Positions 1-11,787 of a stretch of 64,000 nt of DNA are shown here, piece after piece. The stretch is from the NCBI GenBank assembly GCA_020744425.1, contig JAGMUV010000014.1, positions 496,001 to 560,000 on the forward strand, in the 5' to 3' direction. The stretch is from Dactylonectria macrodidyma. Taxonomy: Eukaryota > Ascomycota > Sordariomycetes > Hypocreales > Nectriaceae. The notes below the pieces were generated by a model. That model made no database searches and was not told the DNA's origin. It saw only the letters and a list, made by a program, of their open reading frames with translations. Every line of letters starts with the position of its first letter. Position 1 is the stretch's first letter. A program made the translations under genes and the position numbers.

Positions 1-6
1 CGCAAA

Positions 7-561
7 ATGTCACAACCGGAACGCCTCGGGATCTTGTCGCAGTTGCAGCTCCGCATTGCAGCCATCTACGCCGTGCAGAATGAGGACGTGCAGCGACAGA
101 AGAGGCAAGAGGCTCAAGATAAGCGACACCGTCAGATTGAGGATACCAAGCGACAGGCCTCTGCACAAAAACAGCGAGCTCGTCAAAGAAGACAAGTCGA
201 ACAGAATCAGCAGCAGACTCAGCAGCAGACTCAGCAACAGCTGCACGTCCAGCAACAGCAACAGCAACAGCAAGTCCAGCAGCAGCAGCATGCACAACAG
301 CAGGTATCGCCTCAGCAAGCTCAAGCTCAAGCGCAGGCACAAGCGCAGGCTCAAGCTCAAGCTCAGGCTCAAGCTCAGGCCCAGGCCCAGGCTCAGGCTC
401 AGGCTCAGGCCATGATGCAGTCCCAGCTGTATCTGCCTCAGCAGAATCCGCAGCAAACTCCTATACCTGTTCCAGGGATAGACATGCCTCAATTCCAACA
501 CTACCCTGGACCTCCAAAGCGCATGCGCGGAAGGGCGTCGCAGGGGGCGCAGCAGGCGTGA
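7..561 (+). CDS. C-terminal part of a Gln/Ala-rich protein (5' end outside window)
   Basis: The frame is open from the window edge and runs to a TGA at 559-561, so this is probably the last exon of a longer gene; the ATG at 7 may be internal. The first ~65 residues are a charged, Gln-rich stretch likely to form a coiled coil. A polyglutamine region follows, then about 14 Gln-Ala dipeptides, and a short basic, Pro-containing tail. Such low-complexity Q/QA tails are common in fungal transcription and chromatin regulators, but no catalytic or DNA-binding domain is visible, so I give no function. The next gene starts 256 bp downstream on the same strand. Confidence 0.55.
   Translation: MSQPERLGILSQLQLRIAAIYAVQNEDVQRQKRQEAQDKRHRQIEDTKRQASAQKQRARQRRQVEQNQQQTQQQTQQQLHVQQQQQQQQVQQQQHAQQQVSPQQAQAQAQAQAQAQAQAQAQAQAQAQAQAQAQAMMQSQLYLPQQNPQQTPIPVPGIDMPQFQHYPGPPKRMRGRASQGAQQA
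314..411 (+). repeat. Imperfect CARGCN hexamer repeat encoding (Gln-Ala)n
   Basis: About 16 consecutive 6-base units of the type CAAGCT/CAGGCT/CAGGCC lie in frame inside the Q-rich protein and encode a Gln-Ala run. A CAG/CAA-rich polyglutamine tract lies just upstream (about 205-300). The length is likely to vary between strains. Confidence 0.85.
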
Positions 562-817
562 TGAATGGTATCACAGGCGTCATTGGGAACTGGCAATGTG
601 ATTGATAAGGATAAGGAAAAAGAAAAGGAAGAAGTGGCTGCAAACTGCATCTTATGGCCCTAACGGGAATGCGTGGGGGTTCCCGCTGGTATTGTTAGCG
701 TTACCACCGCAATCCTCACCGCCAAAATTTCTCTGATTTTGCCGATTTTGCCCAACTGCCCCACCATCCCACCTTGAACCATCCAAATATTTCACAAGCA
801 CAACAACCACTTCCACG

Positions 818-2475
818 ATGGCGACCATCGTACCCCCTCCGTCCAAACGGCAAAGGCGCGAGGATCTCGAGCGCTCGCAGGTCCAGCAAGATGTCACTGC
901 CATTGCGCTGGGGCCTGCCGGCTCGTTCAAAGCTCGCTTCCTGGATAGCGATGGCAAGCAGATGGCCAATGTGATTGAAGTGCCTCTTGCCGATGCTTCG
1001 GAGAAGAACCTGTCCCTTCTATTGAACACGCTCTTGGCCCGAGTAAATTCTCCATTCCCACATTTGCGCATAAGACTCCCTGCTTACAACCTGTCTCTAG
1101 GAGAGAGAAGAGTTTCTCCCCTACCGGTTCCGAATCCACATCCCCGGCTCTGATATCATCGTCGATCAATATCCCACCGATTTGCTCCAACTCTTCCGCA
1201 GCCATGGAATTGAAAACCCTTTTGAGACAACGGTCACTCTTAGCGCCGAGCCACAGGCTGTATTCAAGGTCCATGCCGTCACTCGCATGTCGCACAGAAT
1301 GCCAGGACATGGCGAGGCTATCCTAGCAGCACAGTTCAGTCCCCGATCCAGCAACCTCCTCGCGACTGGATCCGGTGACAAGACCGCGCGAGTATGGGAC
1401 ACCGACACTGGCACCCCAAAGTACACCCTCAGCGGTCATGGTGGATGGGTTTTGTGCGTTGCCTGGTCCCCCGACGGCGCAAGATTAGCCACTGGAAGCA
1501 TGGATAAGTCGGTACGCCTCTGGGACCCAGAGACTGGAAAGGCTGTTGGAAATCCCCTGACTGGACACTCAAAATGGGTGACTAATATTGCGTGGGAGCC
1601 CTATCATCTGTGGAGAGATGGAACTCCCCGAATTGCGAGCGCGAGCAAGGATGCCACAATTCGGATCTGGGTGGTCAATGTTGGCCGAACAGAGCATGTT
1701 CTCTCCGGCCACAAGAGCAGCGTCAGCTGTGTCCGCTGGGGTGGAGAAGGCCTAGTCTACAGTGCAAGCCATGACAAGACTGTCCGAGTATGGAATGCCG
1801 AGAAGGGAACTCTTGTGCACACCCTATCTTCACATGCTCACTGGGTGAACCATCTTGCTCTCTCGACCGATTTTGCCCTACGAACCGCTTTCTATGATCA
1901 CACGCCTATCCCCGACACTGAGGAGGGGAAGCGGGCCAAGGCCAAGGAGCGGTTTGAGAAGGCTGCGAGGTTCCAGGGCAAGGTTGCAGAGCGGGTGGTC
2001 TCAGCTAGTGACGACTTTACCATGTATCTGTGGGATCCCTCTCAAGGCACGAAGCCTGTTGCACGGATGCTGGGTCACCAAAAGCAAATCAACCATGTCT
2101 CGTTTTCACCCGACGGTAGCCTCATCGCCAGTGCGGGTTGGGACAACCACGCCAAGCTTTGGAGCGGCAGGCATGTGTCACTAGATCTTACGTGTACCGA
2201 TCGATTGGCTAACATGATTTAGGGATGGCAAATTCATCAACACTCTGCGTGGACATGTGGCTCCCGTTTACCAATGCTCATTCTCCGCAGATTCGAGACT
2301 ACTCGTAACGGGATCGAAGGATACAACTCTGAAGGTGTGGTCAATGGCATCCCATAAGCTAGCAATGGACCTGCCCGGCCACCAGGATGAGGTGTACGCT
2401 GTGGATTGGGCCCCCGATGGACAAAAGGTGGCGAGTGGAGGCAAGGACAAGGCCGTCCGGCTTTGGCGGAATTAG
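818..2475 (+). CDS. RSA4: Ribosome assembly protein 4 (Notchless/NLE1 family WD40 protein)
   Basis: Three exons: 818-1042, 1101-2170 and 2223-2475, giving 515 residues, the same length class as yeast Rsa4. The N-terminal ~75-110 residues form the NLE domain, which in the known family docks on the MIDAS domain of the AAA ATPase Rea1/Mdn1 during release of factors from pre-60S particles in the nucleolus. The rest is a WD40 propeller with repeated GH...WD-type units (LWDPETG, VRVWNAEKG, LKVWSMASHK, VRLWRN at the end). Intron 1 is 58 nt and GT-AG, with branch point CTTAC. Intron 2 (2171-2222) reads best as a GC-AG intron: it joins ..LWSGR directly to DGKFI.., as in the family, whereas the GT alternatives break the frame or insert residues. 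The ATG at 818 (context CACGATGG) is the first in frame. Expected to be essential and constitutive. Confidence 0.93.
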
Positions 2476-4017
2476 TTGCCCGATGGATGAGCTCGATTTT
2501 TTGGATGAGATACCCCTTTGAAAAGTCACAGTTCCATGAGAAAGACGACAGTGCCGCTCACACGGCCTCTGTTGCAGAATATTTGCCTCTTTGGCCATGA
2601 TTAGGAAGCGGTTCCACCCACAGTTTCACTTGTTGCGCCTGCATAGGCAAGTCGAGAAGGCATGCTATCTCGACTCGCCAGTCAATGACCTCTGCGCGCG
2701 TGGCACCACAAGAGCACCCGCAACCACACACGCCGTCGACGCCGCAGCAAAATAGAGGTTGCTGAAATCTCACGCGGCAGTCCGGAGTTGCAACAAGGAC
2801 TCATGCGAGGAAGCCACGTACGCACCAGGGACAGATGATGCACCTCCAAGAAATCGGGTTTGACTCCTCGGTGGCCAGCAAAGGAGACGCCAGGGAACAG
2901 CCAGCCACGATTGTTGGAGTTGCATCCCAGGCTTCGGGCATGTTAGATGCGGGTACTGCCTTGCTCGAACCCCAATAGTGCCGATCTATCTCGCGGAGGG
3001 GTGCAGATGGCGGTGCTCACTGCTCGGGGGCTTGGAGGGTGGCGCCAGGGTTCTCATATCATGACATTAGACGCTCATAGGCTCGCTTGCGCGCAATTGC
3101 TACACGGGCGGCGGGCGCCTCGGGCTGGGGCGCTCCGAGGGTATCTCGGCCGCAGATGAGGGAGATGCGGGAGTCATGGAACTGGACGGGCGTGGGAATG
3201 GGGAGGGTTGTCGACTTGGGGTCGTGGATGAAGCTCACGATAGCTTCAAAGCTCCCTGGACCAGTGGTGTTGTGGGGTAGCATTGCAGCGAACATCGAAC
3301 CACTGGGCTCGGCCCGCGTTCTAGCAGCCATAATGGAACCGTTCTTGGGCCGGCGATTATTGGAGGATTGTAGCTCATCCCTCTCGTGCATCATTGTCCA
3401 TGGCCGTAGTCGATTCCGTGACATTTTAGTCAGTAGGTACTCGAGACTCGGAGAGATAGGCGACCCAGGGATGAATGCCGGGGCTTGCTTGCTTTGGTAC
3501 GTCCATGCATCATCATGCACATGTACCATGTACGCGGTAGCAACACACCCTCACCTCCAACAGCCTCATCATTGATGTCCACGAGCGTTCTAAATCAACG
3601 CAATCAAGGACCAATCCAACTCAACCCCAGTGACGGCTTCAAGGCCCTGCACAGCGATGCCGTCGGGTCTTCTCGGGGCATGGGCTCCTCACTGGGGGGC
3701 TGGTGGTCGCTTAGGTAGGCGCGCAGGTTGAGAACTATCATCCATGACACGCAGCACGAGGCAAAGGCCAGGGCCTGACAGGGGCGACCAGGGAAAGAGA
3801 AAGAAGGGGAAAAAAGAGGGAAATCGGCACTCTGCAGGACGAGAGCGGAGCAGGTTCTTTGCAGGGCACACACACACACTTTGTTTGCAGCCGGCCGCTG
3901 GGCCACGAGGCGTCTCCACCGATCGTGAGTGGATGAATGGGTTTGTTGGCTTCTTTTTTGAGGGTTGGGGGTGATGCATGAGATGAGGTGGACGGAAAGC
4001 CGCGGGAGAGAGTTAAA

Positions 4018-4059
4018 GAGGCCAGTGAGCGGAGGCCAGTGAGCGGAGGCCAGTGGGCA
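4018..4059. repeat. 14-bp tandem repeat, 3 copies
   Basis: The unit GAGGCCAGTGAGCG is present as two exact copies followed by a third that differs at two positions. It lies in non-coding DNA. Confidence 0.85.
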
Positions 4060-4201
4060 GAGCCCTACCCTAGACCACCGGTTTGCAGGTCGGGGCCGGG
4101 TGGGGACCGGGGCCCCATGGGAGGGAGGGGCGGCGGGTTGCAGCAAGTCGAGCTGTCGAGGGGCAAAGAGGTCATCTGGCTGTTTCTGAATGAGGGGGAA
4201 T

Positions 4202-4235
4202 TTCACTCTCCACGTAGCTTCACTCTCCACGTAGC
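4202..4235. repeat. 17-bp tandem duplication
   Basis: Two exact head-to-tail copies of TTCACTCTCCACGTAGC in the intergenic region. Confidence 0.9.
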
Positions 4236-7200
4236 CTACACATCCAAGTTTTGATTCTGGCTATTTACTTGACGGTCCAGAACTGGCCTTTGGAGACGGA
4301 GTGGGTGTTTAGTTGGTCATGGAAACACCCAGCCCCGTCCACACCGAGGAGGGACAACGAGCAACGGCGGCTCGCCGGGAGGGGTGGCATTGGGCGCCCG
4401 CCGCCGGAAATGTCCCCTTTGCGGCCAGGTTCGCAGAGGCCTCAAATCCCGGATGGCAGATGGTGCGGGGTGACTCAAGAAGGAGGTCGGAGAGAGTCCG
4501 GGAAGCCCAATGTTGGGGGCGCCGGCACCTTTCTCGCCACAATGTCTTTGAAATCTCGATGTCAAAGTAAGGGAGGGAAGTATCAGACCACCCAACGGAG
4601 TCCGTTCGGTGTTGGAGAAACCGAGCAGCATTGCCGTTCTGGATGGCGAGACGGCCGGATGGATGAGGGGAAAAAAGGAAGGCGAGGGAAATGGTACCGT
4701 GGGCGAGGCACTGATGGCTTGCAGATGAGACGCATGTCTGATGCTGGCTCGGCAAGGGGACAGATTCGATGCAAGCGGTGCGTGCTTTGGAGCCCGGGAG
4801 TTGCTCAAGGTACATACGCAATTTGCCTCGCCATGTCTGCATGTTTTCTTGGAGAAGAGGATTGTGAATCATGCTTGCGCAGCCTCGGCATCAGTTGATG
4901 AGGTGGTTGCTTGTCGTTGCTGGCACGGTTTGCCTCATTCGAACTCGGATGCCACTGTGCCCACCCCATCACAGCGAAACACATTGTTGGCACTCCCGTT
5001 TTCATCATTTGCTCATGGCCGGTATGCCGCCCATCCCCAATCAAGCACGCAACCACGCATCATTCACAATTCAATAGAACAAATTGTTTGGACCAAGGCC
5101 AAGACGCCACGCCGTAGCGGCTGTGCCGTGCTGGGCAGGCCCGAAGCCGCCGGGACGGTCCCCACTGGAGGTGTGTGGATGCGGGCCAAAGGTGACGACA
5201 GGGGTTGGAAAGAGAGGCTGCGGGGTGCAAATGGAGGTCCATCATGTAAGCCCTCCACAGCAACACCTGGACCTATCTCCCGTCCTTGTTGAGCTATTAG
5301 TTGTAGAGGGGCAGAACCGATTTCCCTTTCCAGGACATATTGCTCATGCTTTTGGATTTTGAGGCCTCGGAAATGTATGTCCAGCCGGGATTGGGATTGG
5401 TGGTGTGCGTGTCGCCGTGTTGGCTGCCATCCAATCCATTATTATCATGCTGTCCTGGCTTGCTCATCGCAGCTTGCTCGTCCAGCCAGCCACCCGGCTA
5501 GCCGACCGGCCTGAAGCCGGGACTTCCTGATCTATCAGTTTCGTTGGCCAAGGCGAAAAATAGTAAAAAACAGGTTGCAGGCGAGTAAGGAAAAGGAATG
5601 AACCCTCCCCCCCAAAAAAACAAATAAACAGCGCGAAATAACACAAAGTCGTTGGCGTCAGCGCGGGCGTGCATTGGCATCCTGGTAGTTCAGAGCCATC
5701 ATGGACGACGCCCGCCAGCACATATGCAACCCTTCTCTCCACTGCCAATCCCATGGTCCATGCGGATCGAAATGTCCCCCCTTCCAGCCGCAGGGGAGAA
5801 GGGGGCGGACTGGGCGAGACAAGGGGCGAGGCTGTACGGGTGCATATGGTGACAATTGTTTTTTTTATCTATTTTTTGTTTCTGCGTCTTGATGATCCGT
5901 GGTACGCCGCCATGCGAAGCGAGGCGATGGAGACGATGCCGACCATTCGCAGCGGACAAAGGGCCACCCCCATGGCGCTCCAACGTGTTGAACAATGTCG
6001 AAGCCGTCATCATACAGCCATGGACTCTGGCCGAGGCGAGGGCTGTTGTGGTGATTGCTGTAAATTTATGACAGGGGACCGTGAAGACGGCCGTAGCATA
6101 TGTCCCTGTGCCGTACACTTTACATTATCACACATTCAGCTTCACCATGAGCTGCCAGCTGCCACATGTTCCATCCCGCAGCATCTTGGACTTGGGCCCT
6201 GGGTGATCGTCGGCCGAATCGGAGCGATGCAAGATGGCATGCAGGGCCGGGGCCCTTTTTTTATTTTTTCTCTCTTCCAGGGCAGAGCTTGACTCGCGGG
6301 CCGTGCTGCTTCATCAGACGGGCGCAAGTGATCCGGCGTGAGTCCCGGAGAAGAGTCCCGGGGCGGACATGCGAAGAGATAACGATGGAATGCCAGGAAC
6401 ATGTAGGTACTGCGTACACGTTTTGTGATGGAAGGAAGAGAGGCAAGCGGGCCAGGATGAAGCTGGGTGGATCGTGGGCGTGTCGATGTGGAGGCGACCC
6501 AGTCAGGAACTTTACCTGTAAGCTACTTCTTCACTCTAACCAGGCCACCTCAGGCAAATTCAGGCATGATGTTGCTTTGGAGGGGATGTAGTGTTTGGTG
6601 TCATCTGTTGAGATTCAATCGTGGGATGAGCACTAGAATCAGTACACCGACTTTACTACATCGTGCCAGAGCACATATTCAAGTATTGTTTACGCCAGGA
6701 CATCAATGAGGATTCATCATGATGCGTACCTATTCTGTACATGCTAAGCGCATCATTCATGACATTCCCCACTCCACCCGCTAAATTCCAACTCATCCAG
6801 ACATGCACCTTGCAACTCGTCCGCTACAAACGCATGACAGCCCTTCTGTAACCTGTCCCGTCCAGTTCCCTCCCTCGCGTCCAAACCCCCGGTTCCCGTT
6901 TGGTTGCGGCCTCCCGTCGGCTGCGCCTACGGCCTGCGCGTCTGGGTGCGTTAGGCCTAACGACCAACCCCCCCCCGGTCGGTCCCTCGTCCCCGTCTTC
7001 CCGCGCCGCCCCCGTCACATTGGATCCAGCGCGCAACGCAAAGCAACGCAAGCAGGGATGGCGCCGAGACGCAAACGCAAAGCATCGAAACCGCTCTGAC
7101 TCCTTCCTCCTCGGCCAGTCCCAGCGCCGTGTCCGATACCCCATGCCCACGCACCACCCCTCGAAGACCCGGCTGGCCCGCCTTTAGCCTCAGCGCTAAA

Positions 7201-7499
7201 TCGCTAAATCCAACCCAACTCTGGGCGTCTTTTCTGGGCTGTCTTCCTCTGACGCTGGCACCCCCTCCCGTCCCAAAGAAAAGAACGCCCGAAACCCAAA
7301 GGGCCGTTCCCCTCCCCCAGGCCAGGCTGTGAGGCCCGAGGGCTGAGATCCAAGCCAAGAAAAGCGAGAGAAAAAAATGGCGACCCCTCCTCCTCTTTCT
7401 GCTCTCTTCGCATCGGCCGCTGCTCCGAATGGCGACTGGACCTTGGCTCTCATCCATTGGCGGCAGGTTGGCCACTCACTATGCTGTACGCAGTCTACC

Positions 7500-7536
7500 G
7501 TGCTGTAGCTACTGTGCTGTAGCTACTGTGCTGTAG
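7500..7536. repeat. 14-bp tandem repeat, about 2.6 copies
   Basis: GTGCTGTAGCTACT is repeated twice exactly, followed by nine further matching bases. Confidence 0.9.
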
Positions 7537-7878
7537 TATTGTAGGTAACTGACTGGAGCTTCCAGGTTGGCCCCATCGTGAGAAAAAAAAAAGTAATCCA
7601 CCTGCCTGCCCGTCCGTCCACCTACCGTGCCTCATGGACTATTATGGCCCGCGTCTTGTCCCATCCATCCATCCAATGCTTGAATGCCCCCATCTCATGC
7701 CCCCCATCTCTCATGTCCCCATGTCTCATCAGGTTTTTTCTCTCTCGTCATGGTTTTAATACTCGACAGCTTCCCCTCTTCCAAAGCTCCTCTCTGCCCC
7801 TCCTCCCCCTCCTCTTGCTATTGCTCAACATCAGCCTCCGGACCAAACCCTCCTCTGGTTCCCGAATTTCTTCTACCC

Positions 7879-7886
7879 TGACGTCA
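7879..7886. promoter_or_regulatory. Palindromic CRE (ATF/CREB-type) site
   Basis: Perfect TGACGTCA palindrome, followed by ACGA, as in the second copy 24 bp downstream. Such sites are bound by CRE-binding bZIP factors (fungal AtfA/Atf1 type). It lies ~980 bp upstream of the trehalose synthase subunit start codon. Confidence 0.55.
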
Positions 7887-7902
7887 ACGAATACTTCGTA
7901 CT

Positions 7903-7910
7903 TGACGTCA
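7903..7910. promoter_or_regulatory. Second palindromic CRE site
   Basis: A second perfect TGACGTCA, again followed by ACGA, exactly 24 bp (just over two helical turns) after the first. Confidence 0.55.
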
Positions 7911-8123
7911 ACGACATTGTCTTGCATTATTCCTCACCCTTTTTGTTTTTGTTGTTCGCCGCCGTCCCTCTTATCTGCACTGCCGCATCCGTGTCTCTGA
8001 ATTTGCCCCCCTCCATACCCTTGACTTATACCGTTTGCGTATATCCGCCCGCCCTACCTCAGCCCTCTGGAGCTCATGTCCGTTCCCAACACTCCAACAC
8101 TTCCTCTCACCACCTAGGGCACA

Positions 8124-8131
8124 TTACGTCA
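8124..8131. promoter_or_regulatory. CRE-like half-match TTACGTCA
   Basis: One mismatch from the CRE palindrome, a sequence common in fungal AtfA-type targets. It lies ~220 bp downstream of the pair of perfect CREs and ~740 bp before the start codon. Confidence 0.35.
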
Positions 8132-8868
8132 GTGCTCCTCCGGGGCGCAATTCGTCTTTTCCCCCGAACCCTACTCCCTACCTCTCGCCCTGTTCCTGTT
8201 CATCAACATCATTATCCCTGCCTTTACCCTGGCATCGCTGCTGTGTTGGTTGTCGCAAAAATCCGCCAGTACAGTTAGAGCTGCGGCCGTAGAGCTGCCC
8301 AAGCTCAAGGTGAGCTGTCGCGCAAGCTTGTCGCACCACCTGACATCAATCTCACGGCACGACACAGTGGATCAAAGACATTCCGGCGACGTTCGGAGAT
8401 TTGGGCATACACTCTCGTGTTGCCTTTTCTCTTCCTTTGTCGCTCGTCTTTTCGTCACTTCCCAACTTCAACTTTTCGCCCTCCGGCTCCTACCCCTTCC
8501 CGTTTCGTCAGCCGTTTGAGCTGAGTGTGTTGCGTTGCATCCGGTGGCGCGTGCAAAGCTTCAACCAAAAGGCCTCCCCTGCCAGCTGATTTCATCTGCG
8601 ACAAAAGGCGCTTTCCCTTTGCGACAACGGAAAATACGCCTCATTGACGCCTCTTCTAGCCATCTGGCCTCGAGAAACCGGCATCCACACAAATCCGTTT
8701 GGACAACCTACGAATTCTAGCATCTTCACCTTCACACATGAGCTTGCCAGACGAGAGCGCTCAACAACATTCCGATTCCTATCCCGATCATCCTTTGATC
8801 CATTGCGCTTGGAATCACTTACACCCTAGACTCCCTATAAGCAAGTACTTTACGACGTTGTAGCCAAA

Positions 8869-11787
8869 ATGACTGTCTTCGTCTGTTCCCTGTACGTGCC
8901 TCCTTTTTTTCTGTTCTCGTCTGATATTTGGGTGTCGATCGCATACGCCCAACGTCGAAATTTGCGACGCTACTCAACGCTGAAACTCTTCCAATCTCGA
9001 CCACCTGCTAATGCGACAAAAGCTTCCTCCCCAAAACCATCCACTTCACCCTCCCCGGCTCTCCTCCCCGTGGTGTTGATCCTCAGCGACGCCGTCCCAA
9101 GCCCAGCAGCTCCGTCCCCAAGCCTGCAAAGACGCCGACAGCGCCTGCTCGCCAGCCTAGTCTGTTCGCGAACCGCGAAGACCTCACCCCGCCGCACACG
9201 CCCACTGACGACCCCGAATCGCCGAATCCTTATGCCAACGAAGATGGTTTCCGTATACAATTCCCGGGAACCTTTGGCTCGTCTGGTGAGGATGAATTGC
9301 GTGCCTGGGGTAGCCGTTCAAACCAGCCCATGTCCCGCGCAAATTCGCCACCACCGGCGTCTCTCGCCGAGTCCAGCCGCACCATGCAAAAGGCACGCGA
9401 GCTGGGTCGCCAGGGTGTGATCCAGCCCAAGTCTCTTGTTAGAAGCGAGAGCCATGATCGCGTTTTTGCCTCAGCGGCCTGGAGAGTTGTCAATGCCGAT
9501 CAGGGCAACGGAGGGCTGCGCAATGCGGCCGAGGCTGCTGCCCGCGACGGTAATCTGGGCGATTATACTTGGGTTGGCACCTTGGGCATGCCGACGGATG
9601 CTCTTGATGGGACACAGCAGAGACAGGACATCGAGGACACACTCGCCACCGAGCACAACATGCTGACCGTGTTCTGCACCGACAAAGACTTTGACGGCCA
9701 CTACGCCCACTTCTGCAAGCATATCCTGTGGCCCGTCTTCCATTACCAGATCCCCGACAACCCAAAGAGTAAGGCTTACGAGGATCACTCCTGGAAGTAC
9801 TACGTCAACGTCAACCAGGCTTTCGCCGACCGTATTGTTAAAGACTGGAAGCGCGGCGACGTCATCTGGATTCACGACTACCACCTGCTGCTCGTCCCTG
9901 GAATGATCCGCAAGAAGCTCCCCGATGCGAAGATTGGCTTCTTCCTCCACGTCGCATTTCCTTCTTCCGAGGTTTTCCGTTGTCTTGCCGTCCGGAGGGA
10001 GCTCCTTGAAGGAATTCTTGGTGCCAACTTGGTTGGCTTCCAAATTCGCGAGTACGCTCGCCACTTCTTGCAGACTTGCAGTCGTCTTCTCAGCGCCGAG
10101 GCGACTCCAGACGGCCTGCAGTTGGAAGATCGATTTGTTGACGTCATCCATCTGCCCATTGGCATTGACCCCGTCAGTCTGCGTAACCATCTCGCAGATG
10201 AGGAGGTGACCAGGTGGCTGCAGATCATGCAGGACCGCTACAAGGGCAAGAAGCTCATCGTCGCTCGAGACAAGCTGGACCACGTGCGTGGAGTGCGACA
10301 GAAGTTGCTCTCATACGAGCTGTTTCTTAACAAGAACCCCGAGTGGCGGGAGAACACCGTCTTGATCCAGGTCGCCCTCTCCTCAAGCGAGAAGAGCGAT
10401 CTCGAGGCTACCGTCTCAGACATTGTCACCCGTGTCAACTCATCATGGGCGAACCTTGCGTACCAGCCGGTGGTGTACCTTAAGCAGGATATCGATTATG
10501 CGCAATATCTTGCGCTACTGACGATTGCCGATGCACTCATGATTACTAGCCAACGAGAGGGCATGAATCTGACTTCGCATGAATACCTGTTTTGTCAGGA
10601 TGGAAAGCTTCTCCCCGAGAAGAAGCACGGTTCTCTGATCTTGTCCGAATTCACTGGAACCTCTTCGCTTTTTAACAAGAACGAGCTGTCGGTGAACCCT
10701 TGGGATTATCGTCAATGCGCCGATGCGATCAAGCAGGCCCTTGAAATGGGCGATCAGGAGAAGGAACAGCGCTGGGAGAAGCTTCATGAACGCGTGGTCA
10801 AGCACACCGGCTCCCACTGGTTCTCCGAATTCCTCTCCCGTCTCGACATTGTGTATGAGGAGCAGCACAAGCGCGACCAGACTTCGGTGCCTCGTCTCTC
10901 TATTCAAACCGTGTCGGGAGCCTACCAAAAGGCCAAGCGTCGACTCTTTATCGTCGACTACGAGGGAACGCTTGTTAGCTGGGGTCCCGTCAACCAGATC
11001 ATTCCTGTCAGCCCCCAGCGAACCCTGGATGTCCTCAACGACTTGCTTCTGGACGAGCGCAACACTGTCTACGTCATGTCCGGTCGCCGTCCCGAAGAAC
11101 TCGATCGCGTCTTCCGTCGCGTTCCCAACCTGGGCCTCATTGCTGAGAACGGCTGCTTCCTCAAGGATAGCGGCAGCGACAAGTGGACCGAGATGGCGGA
11201 CCTCGAAAAGGTCAAGGACTGGAAAGAGTCGGTGAAGCCTATCATGACATACTACCTCGAGCGAACCCCTGGAGCTGAAATTGAGGAGCGTCGTTGCAGT
11301 CTCATCTTTCACTACAAGAGTGCCGAAGACTACGAATCAGCGGCACGACAGGCGTCTGATTGCTCGAGCCACGTCAATGACGCTTGCGAGGCGCAGCGAG
11401 TTCACGCTATTCCCCTGGATGGCTCCATCGCGGTCGAGCCCATTGACTGGACGAAGAGAACCGCAGCTAGGAAGGTTTTCGAGAACCTCAAGTCACATTT
11501 GGGCCCCGACGATGCTCACAAGGAGCCTGTCGACTTCATGATGGTTGTGGGTGACGGACGAGAGGATGAAAAGGTATTCAAGTGGGCCAATAGACTCCAT
11601 GAAGATGGCACTGTCAAAGAAGTGGTCACAGTCAGCCTGGGTACCCGCAACACCGAGGCGACCGCTACCCTTACGCAGGGTGTTAGTGGTAAGTGCTGGA
11701 TGCAATTCCTGATCAATAACAATGATGGCTAACCGGCGATGATTAGGTGTTCTCACCTGCCTCCAGCGACTGGCCGCTCTCGCCTGA
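8869..11787 (+). CDS. Trehalose-6-phosphate synthase complex regulatory subunit (TPS3/TSL1-like)
   Basis: Exons 8869-8891, 9023-11688 and 11747-11787 give 909 residues. The N-terminus (MTVFVCSL, then FLPKTIHF after a 131-nt intron) is followed by ~170 disordered Ser/Pro-rich residues, a full GT20 trehalose phosphate synthase domain (about 190-610, with HDYHL near 288) and a C-terminal trehalose-phosphatase (HAD) domain. Catalytic signatures are altered: the GT20 loop that usually reads RLDxxKG is VARDKLDHVRG, RDGMN is REGMN, and the HAD motif DxDGT is DYEGT near 652, losing the acid/base aspartate. This pattern fits the non-catalytic Tps3/Tsl1-type scaffold that binds the catalytic synthase and phosphatase in the cytosol. 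The last exon is only 13 codons and is needed for an in-frame end (..GVLTCLQRLAALA). CRE-like and CCCCT elements upstream suggest stress control. Confidence 0.9.

Larger units (their letters stand above)
2476..8868. other. 6.4 kb intergenic region, no supported gene
   Basis: Reading frames exist on both strands but none shows a recognisable domain, fungal-like splice structure or conserved motif; most are products of high G+C. Roughly 7,730-8,560 is strongly pyrimidine-rich on the plus strand, typical of a fungal promoter or long 5' leader, and leads into the trehalose synthase subunit gene. It holds three short tandem repeats (annotated separately), CCCCT stress-response-type pentamers near 7773, 7797 and 7806, and three CRE-like sites. 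A non-coding RNA or a very long 5' UTR cannot be excluded by eye. Confidence 0.6.

Noticed and set aside
2850..2900. A tRNA-like B-box (GGTTTGACTCC) near 2867
   Set aside because: The flanking bases do not form a T-arm stem and no A-box or cloverleaf can be built; other GGTTC matches in the window failed in the same way.
3604..5292. Several 150-215-codon frames on both strands
   Set aside because: They overlap one another in different frames, contain tandem repeats and low-complexity sequence, and show no family motif or splice pattern.
9471..10283. 270-codon minus-strand frame inside the trehalose subunit gene
   Set aside because: Antisense by-product of a high-G/C coding sequence; no ATG-domain structure.
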